NCBI GenBank assembly: GCA_031284185.1
Contig: JAITAJ010000279.1
Coordinates: 1 to 11,503 of the forward strand
Source: Accumulibacter sp.
GTDB taxonomy: Bacteria > Pseudomonadota > Gammaproteobacteria > Burkholderiales > Rhodocyclaceae
DNA: 11,503 bases
Direction: 5' to 3'
The first letter of the stretch is position 1. Each line of letters starts with the position of its first letter. Below the pieces are notes generated by a model. It saw only the letters and a list, made by a program, of their open reading frames with translations. It made no database searches and had not been told where the DNA came from. The position numbers and the translations under genes are program-made. Below are positions 7,765 to 11,503 of this stretch, one piece after another.

Positions 7765-9090
7765 ATGTTGAAAAGAATTCGTTTGGTCGCCCGTAGACTC
7801 ATGCGCCGAGCCACGAGGGAAATGCTCACGTGCTTGCCAAGAAGCCAGCGCTTCAGGGTATTTCGTTCTTTCGTCGACTGCAATCTGCTCCCGACTCCCC
7901 GCCTGGTTCTGAAAATCGCGGAGACCCGGGAGGAACTCGAAGCCTGTTTCAGGCTCCTGCACGAAGCCTATGTGGATAGCGGCTTCATGAAACCCCATCC
8001 ATCGGGAATGCGCGTGACGATATATCACGCCTTGCCGACCACGACGACGCTCTGCGCAAAATACGATGACAGGGTGGTAGGAACCATCTCATTGATTCGT
8101 GAGAGCGCGCTCGGCGTTCCACTGCAAAAGATATTCGATTTGAGCGCCTTGGAAGAGAAGGGCGGACAGATCGCCGAAGTGTCGGCGCTCGCGGTGCATA
8201 AGTGTTTTCGCAAAACCGGGGGGAGTATCCTGTTCCCGCTGATGAAATTCATGTACGAGTACTGTACGACTTTCTTCGACACGCGCCATCTCGTCATTGC
8301 CGTCAATCCCAGCCACATCGAGTTGTACGAGTCGCTCCTGTTCTTTCAGCGGCTTTCGGCGAACGTCGTGGAAAATTACGACTTCGTGAATGGCGCTCCG
8401 GCCATCGGGGCGACGCTGGATCTCGAGGAAGCTCCGGAGATATTTCGCAAGCACTATGCCTCGAAGCCGCCGCATCGGAATCTTCACGCCTATTTCACGC
8501 AGGTCAGGCTGCCCAATATCGAATTCCCGAATCGGCGCTTCTATACCACGAATGACCCGGTATTGACGCCGGACCTGATCGATTACTTCTTCAACGTCCG
8601 AACCGATACCTTCCGCAATCTGAGCGCAAGGAAGAAGGCGCTGCTCCATACCATCTACGATCTGCCCGAATACAAGGCGGTTCTTCCGAAACTTTCGGCG
8701 GGGGCCGATCATATTCCGATCCGGCGCCATGAGCGTTTCTCGGTGAGGTGTCCCGCGAAGCTGGTCGGGCAGGGCGCGGGAAAAGAGCAGGAAATTCCCA
8801 TCGAGGTCGTCGAAGTATCGAAATACGGCTTTCAGGCTCGCGCCGACAAGCCGCTTCCGCTGAATGTCTGGTTTGAAACCACCGTACAGCTCGGGTGCAG
8901 TGACATTTCGCACATACGCTCGCTGGCGCTGCATTGCAGCAGTGACGAACCCGATGAAATATGCGCCGACGGGATTTATGGTTTCAGTCTGGGAGAACCG
9001 GACATTCTTTGGCGCAAATTCGTATCGGCGCTCTATCACAGCAAGATATATTCGGATCTCGAAACGCCGACCCAGTTCCTGTCCAGATGA
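7765..9090 (+). CDS. FeeM-type N-acyl amino acid synthase fused to a PilZ domain
   Basis: A 441-residue two-domain protein. Residues 1-19 are strongly basic (eight Lys/Arg) and may bind membrane. Residues about 45-240 look like the GNAT-fold N-acyl amino acid synthase (FeeM) / exosortase-associated acyltransferase group, related to LuxI. Marks are ALPTTTTLCAKYDDRVVGTI (90-108), GVPLQKIFDLSAL, AEVSALAVHKCFR (137-149) and NPSHIELYESLLFF (181-194). Such enzymes join a fatty acyl chain from acyl-ACP to an amino acid. Residues about 318-430 resemble a PilZ domain: the arginine motif RRHER at 320-324, then EVSKYG at 350-355 where most PilZ proteins have (D/N)xSxxG, then beta-strand sequence up to YGFSLGEPD. 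PilZ domains bind c-di-GMP. The ATG has GGGAG 6 bases upstream. No signal peptide is visible, so it is cytoplasmic. It is the last gene of the plus-strand block. The acyl domain is recognised with good confidence; its product is unknown. Confidence 0.8.
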   Translation: MLKRIRLVARRLMRRATREMLTCLPRSQRFRVFRSFVDCNLLPTPRLVLKIAETREELEACFRLLHEAYVDSGFMKPHPSGMRVTIYHALPTTTTLCAKYDDRVVGTISLIRESALGVPLQKIFDLSALEEKGGQIAEVSALAVHKCFRKTGGSILFPLMKFMYEYCTTFFDTRHLVIAVNPSHIELYESLLFFQRLSANVVENYDFVNGAPAIGATLDLEEAPEIFRKHYASKPPHRNLHAYFTQVRLPNIEFPNRRFYTTNDPVLTPDLIDYFFNVRTDTFRNLSARKKALLHTIYDLPEYKAVLPKLSAGADHIPIRRHERFSVRCPAKLVGQGAGKEQEIPIEVVEVSKYGFQARADKPLPLNVWFETTVQLGCSDISHIRSLALHCSSDEPDEICADGIYGFSLGEPDILWRKFVSALYHSKIYSDLETPTQFLSR

Positions 9091-9125
9091 GACCGCGTGG
9101 GGGAGGGGAGTGCCGCGCGGTCCCG

Positions 9126-9146
9126 AAAAAGCCCGGAAAGCCGGGC
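9126..9146 (-). terminator. Intrinsic terminator between convergent units
   Basis: GCCCGG (9131-9136), loop AAAG (9137-9140) and CCGGGC (9141-9146) form a 6-bp GC stem. Read on the minus strand the stem is followed at once by TTTTT (9130-9126), a classic terminator 25 bases past the stop of the minus-strand oxidoreductase. On the plus strand it follows the acyltransferase by about 40 bases and is trailed by CTTCGTTT, so weaker bidirectional action is possible. Confidence 0.8.
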
Positions 9147-9170
9147 CTTCGTTTCCGGGGCTGACATCGA

Positions 9171-10244
9171 TCAGCGCTTGAAGCCCCGGGGCGCGCCCGT
9201 CTTGAGCAGAGTTTCGATGAATCGAACCGTCTCGCGCCCATCTTCACCCGTGCTCACCGGCTTGCGGCCCTCCCGGATGGCGCCGCAGAAATCGTCGATT
9301 TGCAGAGTGAAGAAATGAACCGTCGCGTCGATGGTCCTGAAGAAAGCCTCATCATCGGCGCGCCATTCGTCGAGCAGATCCCTTTCTTCGGGAATGGTCC
9401 AGAGATCGTTCAAGGGCGGCTCGGCGATACCGCTCATGCCGGCGATGAACATCGCGCCGCCATCGGTCTGCACGCCGACGGAATATGCCGCGTCGCCGTG
9501 AACGTGGACCTTGGCGTAGATGCCGGGCTTCTGGGAATTGCTTGCCAGTACCGAGCCGATACCGCCGTTCTTGAAGCGAACGACGGCGACCGCGCTGTCA
9601 TCCACTTCAATGTAGGGGTGATTGAAGTTGTCCCAGAAACCGTGTATCTCCTCGTGGGGCCCCATGAACCAGTGCATCAGATCGATCTGGTGCGGCGCCT
9701 GGTTGATGAGTATGCCACCGCCTTCCGTGGCCCACTTGCCCCGCCAGGGATCGCTGTCATAGTAGGTTCTGTCCCGCCAGCCGAGGAGGGTGAGCTGGCA
9801 GAGAACGGGTTTGCCGATCTTGCCTTCATCGATGGCGCGCCTGATACGCTGGCTGGAGGGAAACCAGCGGCGCTGACAGACGACCGAGAGCACCTTTCCC
9901 GCGTCGCGGGCGGCGGCGATCATATCGTCGCATTCGGCGGTGCTCAGGGCCATGGGCTTTTCCACCAGTGCGTGCAGGCCCGCGGCGAAACATTTCAATA
10001 CGCCGTCGCGGTGTTGCGGATGCGGAGTGGAAACGATCACCGCGCCGGCCTCGTCCCGCCGCGCCATGTCCTCCGGCGTGTCCCGCGAGGCAATCCCCCA
10101 CCGCGCCGCGAAGGCATCCCGCCGCTCACGGTTTCTGCCGCAGACCGAAACGAGTTCCGCTTCGGACGAAGCCTTGATCGCCTGGGCATGAAGCTCGGCG
10201 ACCTTGCCGTAGCCATAAAGGCCGATACGTATTTTTTCTTTCAT
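9171..10244 (-). CDS. Gfo/Idh/MocA-family NAD(P)-dependent oxidoreductase
   Basis: A 357-residue cytoplasmic dehydrogenase. The N-terminal Rossmann fold starts with IGLYGYGKVAELHA (glycine motif, residues 8-16). EKP at 95-97 supplies the conserved Lys96, and the C-terminal domain contains GGGILINQAPHQIDLMHW with the family's His185 and Asp188. Family members oxidise or reduce hydroxyl/keto groups of sugars, inositols or sugar nucleotides; the INQ.PHQID form is common in sugar-oxidising members, but the substrate cannot be read from sequence. The ATG at 10244 overlaps the TGA of the upstream MDR gene (ATGA, 10241-10244), so the pair is translationally coupled and probably works in one pathway. 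The open frame extends upstream of this start, but that part is only the MDR gene read out of frame. A terminator follows the stop. Confidence 0.9.
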   Translation of the reverse strand: MKEKIRIGLYGYGKVAELHAQAIKASSEAELVSVCGRNRERRDAFAARWGIASRDTPEDMARRDEAGAVIVSTPHPQHRDGVLKCFAAGLHALVEKPMALSTAECDDMIAAARDAGKVLSVVCQRRWFPSSQRIRRAIDEGKIGKPVLCQLTLLGWRDRTYYDSDPWRGKWATEGGGILINQAPHQIDLMHWFMGPHEEIHGFWDNFNHPYIEVDDSAVAVVRFKNGGIGSVLASNSQKPGIYAKVHVHGDAAYSVGVQTDGGAMFIAGMSGIAEPPLNDLWTIPEERDLLDEWRADDEAFFRTIDATVHFFTLQIDDFCGAIREGRKPVSTGEDGRETVRFIETLLKTGAPRGFKR

Positions 10245-11260
10245 GGGACGAGCACCACCTTGAGCAGATCGTCTTCCCGCCTGTAGAGCTTGTCGAACCA
10301 GATTGGCCCTTCGCTCAGCGGCGCGGTTTTGCTGATGATGGATTTGACCTTGATCTTTCCGCGGGCCATCAGGTCGAGCGCGATGGGGTACTCGCCGGCG
10401 ATGGCGCAGCTTCCATGCAACCGTATCTGGCGGGAAACCACGCTCTGTAGGGGGATTTCCACCTTGGGACTGACGTTCCCGATGAGGATGACCGAACCGC
10501 CCTTGCGCGTGATGGCGATGGCGGTCTGTATCGGCGCGGTGGCGCCGACCGCCTCGAAGGCATGATCCACGCCGCGGCCACGCGTCTGTGCTTTTATCTT
10601 TTCGTCCAGTCCGGGGTCGGCCGGATCGACGGCGATGTCCGCGCCGGCTTCGAGGCTCTTTTGCCGCCGCGCGGCGTCGGTGTCCAGGGCGATGATCTTC
10701 CCGGAGATCGAGGCGCGGAGGATCTGGATGAGCGCAAGGCCGATCAGTCCGGAGCCAACCACGGCGACGTTCTCGTCGAGCGTCGGCGCCGCCACGCGAA
10801 AAGCATGGGCGGCCACGGCCACAGGCTCGGTCATGGCCGCTTCCTCGTAGGAAAGCGCTTCGGGCAAGTGGTAGCAAATGTGATCCGGCACCAGCACGTA
10901 TTCCGCGAACGCGCCGTGCCGCCGGTATTCGTCACACGAAACACCCAGTACCATGCGGTTCTCGCAGAGATTCACGTCGCCGTTCCGGCAGTAAAAACAA
11001 CGGCCACAGTAAATGGTGGAATCGAAGGTGATCCGGTCGCCGACCTGGAAATCTTTTACCGAGCCGCCCGTCGCGGCAATCTCCCCGGCGGCCTCGTGGC
11101 CCATGACGATCGGCGGTCGGCGGCGGCCCGTGGAGCCGTCAAAGCCATGAACGTCGGAACCGCAGATCGATACGGCCTTGACCCGCACGAGAATGTCGTG
11201 TGGATCGCCGATTACCGGCTCCGGGAAATCGGTGAATTTCAGTTTTTTGTACTCTTCCAT
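10241..11260 (-). CDS. Zinc-dependent MDR dehydrogenase (sorbitol/threonine dehydrogenase-like)
   Basis: A 339-residue medium-chain dehydrogenase. It has Cys33 in ICGSDVH and His55-Glu56 in GHEAAGE for the catalytic zinc, with Glu145 (TEP) as a further candidate ligand. Four cysteines for the structural zinc are at 85, 88, 91 and 99 (CGRCFYC then C after seven residues), and the NAD-binding GSGLIG is at 169-174. This pattern fits sorbitol, threonine or related polyol/sugar dehydrogenases; the exact substrate is unknown. The ATG at 11260 is used, with AGGAAA about 10 bases upstream; a TTG one codon earlier is less likely. It begins 27 bases after the AraC-family regulator ends and runs into the Gfo/Idh/MocA gene, suggesting one operon of two oxidoreductases acting in sequence on a sugar or polyol. 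Confidence 0.9.
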   Translation of the reverse strand: MEEYKKLKFTDFPEPVIGDPHDILVRVKAVSICGSDVHGFDGSTGRRRPPIVMGHEAAGEIAATGGSVKDFQVGDRITFDSTIYCGRCFYCRNGDVNLCENRMVLGVSCDEYRRHGAFAEYVLVPDHICYHLPEALSYEEAAMTEPVAVAAHAFRVAAPTLDENVAVVGSGLIGLALIQILRASISGKIIALDTDAARRQKSLEAGADIAVDPADPGLDEKIKAQTRGRGVDHAFEAVGATAPIQTAIAITRKGGSVILIGNVSPKVEIPLQSVVSRQIRLHGSCAIAGEYPIALDLMARGKIKVKSIISKTAPLSEGPIWFDKLYRREDDLLKVVLVP

Positions 11261-11262
11261 CA

Positions 11263-11272
11263 AAAGCGCTTT
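11263..11272. promoter_or_regulatory. LacI-operator-like palindrome upstream of the MDR gene
   Basis: AAAGCGCTTT is a perfect 10-bp palindrome with the central CG and AA..TT flanks typical of LacI/CcpA-family operators. It lies between the ribosome-binding site and the ATG of the MDR gene, partly overlapping the AGGAAA. A 10-bp palindrome arises by chance fairly often, and no LacI-type gene is in the window, so this is a weak candidate. Confidence 0.3.
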
Positions 11273-11287
11273 CCTGATCCTCTCCTT

Positions 11288-11503
11288 TCATCCATGAATC
11301 TGCTCGGTTCCCTGTCTGCGGACATCCCGCGGCGTCAGGGAAAAACATTTCCTGAACACTGTGTAGAAATAATTCACGTTCTTGAAACCGCACTCGGTCG
11401 CCACCTGCTTGAAGGGTATGTTGGTGTTCTCAAGCAGGGCGAGGCTTGCCTGAAGCCGCTGTGAATTGATGTAGGACGCAAGAGTCTGGCCGGTGTATTT
11501 CCT
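11288..11503 (-). CDS. AraC-family transcriptional regulator, C-terminal end only
   Basis: The last 71 codons of a minus-strand gene whose start is beyond the window edge. The fragment reads as the second half of an AraC/XylS DNA-binding domain: YINSQRLQASLALLENTNIP, then the second helix-turn-helix FKQVATECGFKNVNYFYTVF, and the closing RKCFSLTPRDVRRQ, where the usual G.TP is SLTP. Such regulators bind sugars or other small molecules through the missing N-terminal part. It ends 27 bases before the MDR start in the same direction, so it may be cotranscribed with, and control, the two oxidoreductases; that is inference from position. Confidence 0.88.
   Translation of the reverse strand, partial: RKYTGQTLASYINSQRLQASLALLENTNIPFKQVATECGFKNVNYFYTVFRKCFSLTPRDVRRQGTEQIHG

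Noticed and set aside
8089..9039. Minus-strand open frame of 316 codons antisense to the acyltransferase-PilZ gene.
   Set aside because: No family motif seen, and the sense frame carries clear FeeM-like and PilZ motifs.
9300..10286. Plus-strand open frame of 328 codons opposite the Gfo/Idh/MocA gene.
   Set aside because: Shadow of a gene with a full Rossmann motif, EKP and HxxD on the minus strand.
1..11503. CRISPR array, tRNA or rRNA genes, insertion sequences, PEP-CTERM substrate genes.
   Set aside because: No regularly spaced repeats, tRNA-like folds, transposase motifs or C-terminal PEP anchors were seen; the window is nearly filled by the genes listed.

Overview
The window is GC-rich, densely coding bacterial DNA. 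Gene families and order suggest a Gram-negative betaproteobacterium-like organism with an exosortase/PEP-CTERM-associated exopolysaccharide (EPS) locus. The main evidence is the 3' end of a sigma-54 activator of the PrsR type, directly followed by a very large TPR lipoprotein of the PrsT type. Genus cannot be assigned from this sequence. Neither an exosortase gene nor a PEP-CTERM substrate protein lies in the window.

Plus strand, 2 to 9090. Five genes are packed with gaps of at most about 40 bases or with start/stop overlaps: prsR (partial), prsT, a TviB/WbpO-type UDP-N-acetylhexosamine 6-dehydrogenase, a TviC/WbpP-type UDP-hexosamine(uronate) 4-epimerase, and a Sel1-repeat plus SLT-domain lytic transglycosylase. 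A secreted trypsin-like serine protease without a PDZ domain follows 16 bases later. After a 115-base spacer comes a FeeM-type N-acyl amino acid synthase domain fused to a C-terminal PilZ (c-di-GMP receptor-like) domain. The likely logic is regulation (PrsR), a lipoprotein scaffold or export partner (PrsT), a UDP-GalNAcA-type sugar precursor (dehydrogenase plus epimerase), remodelling of peptidoglycan and envelope proteins (transglycosylase, protease), and a possible acyl-amino-acid product linked to c-di-GMP signalling.

Minus strand, 11503 down to 9171. A second, unrelated-looking unit converges on the first. It holds the C-terminal end of an AraC-family regulator, then a zinc-dependent sorbitol/threonine-dehydrogenase-like MDR enzyme, then a Gfo/Idh/MocA-family oxidoreductase whose start overlaps the MDR stop (ATGA). 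This looks like a sugar or polyol oxidation module. An intrinsic terminator at about 9126-9146, best formed on the minus strand, separates the two units.

The most interesting item is the acyltransferase-PilZ fusion at 7765-9090. The rest is well-recognised family content with no clear sign of a wholly new system. All genes appear intact apart from the two truncated by the window edges.
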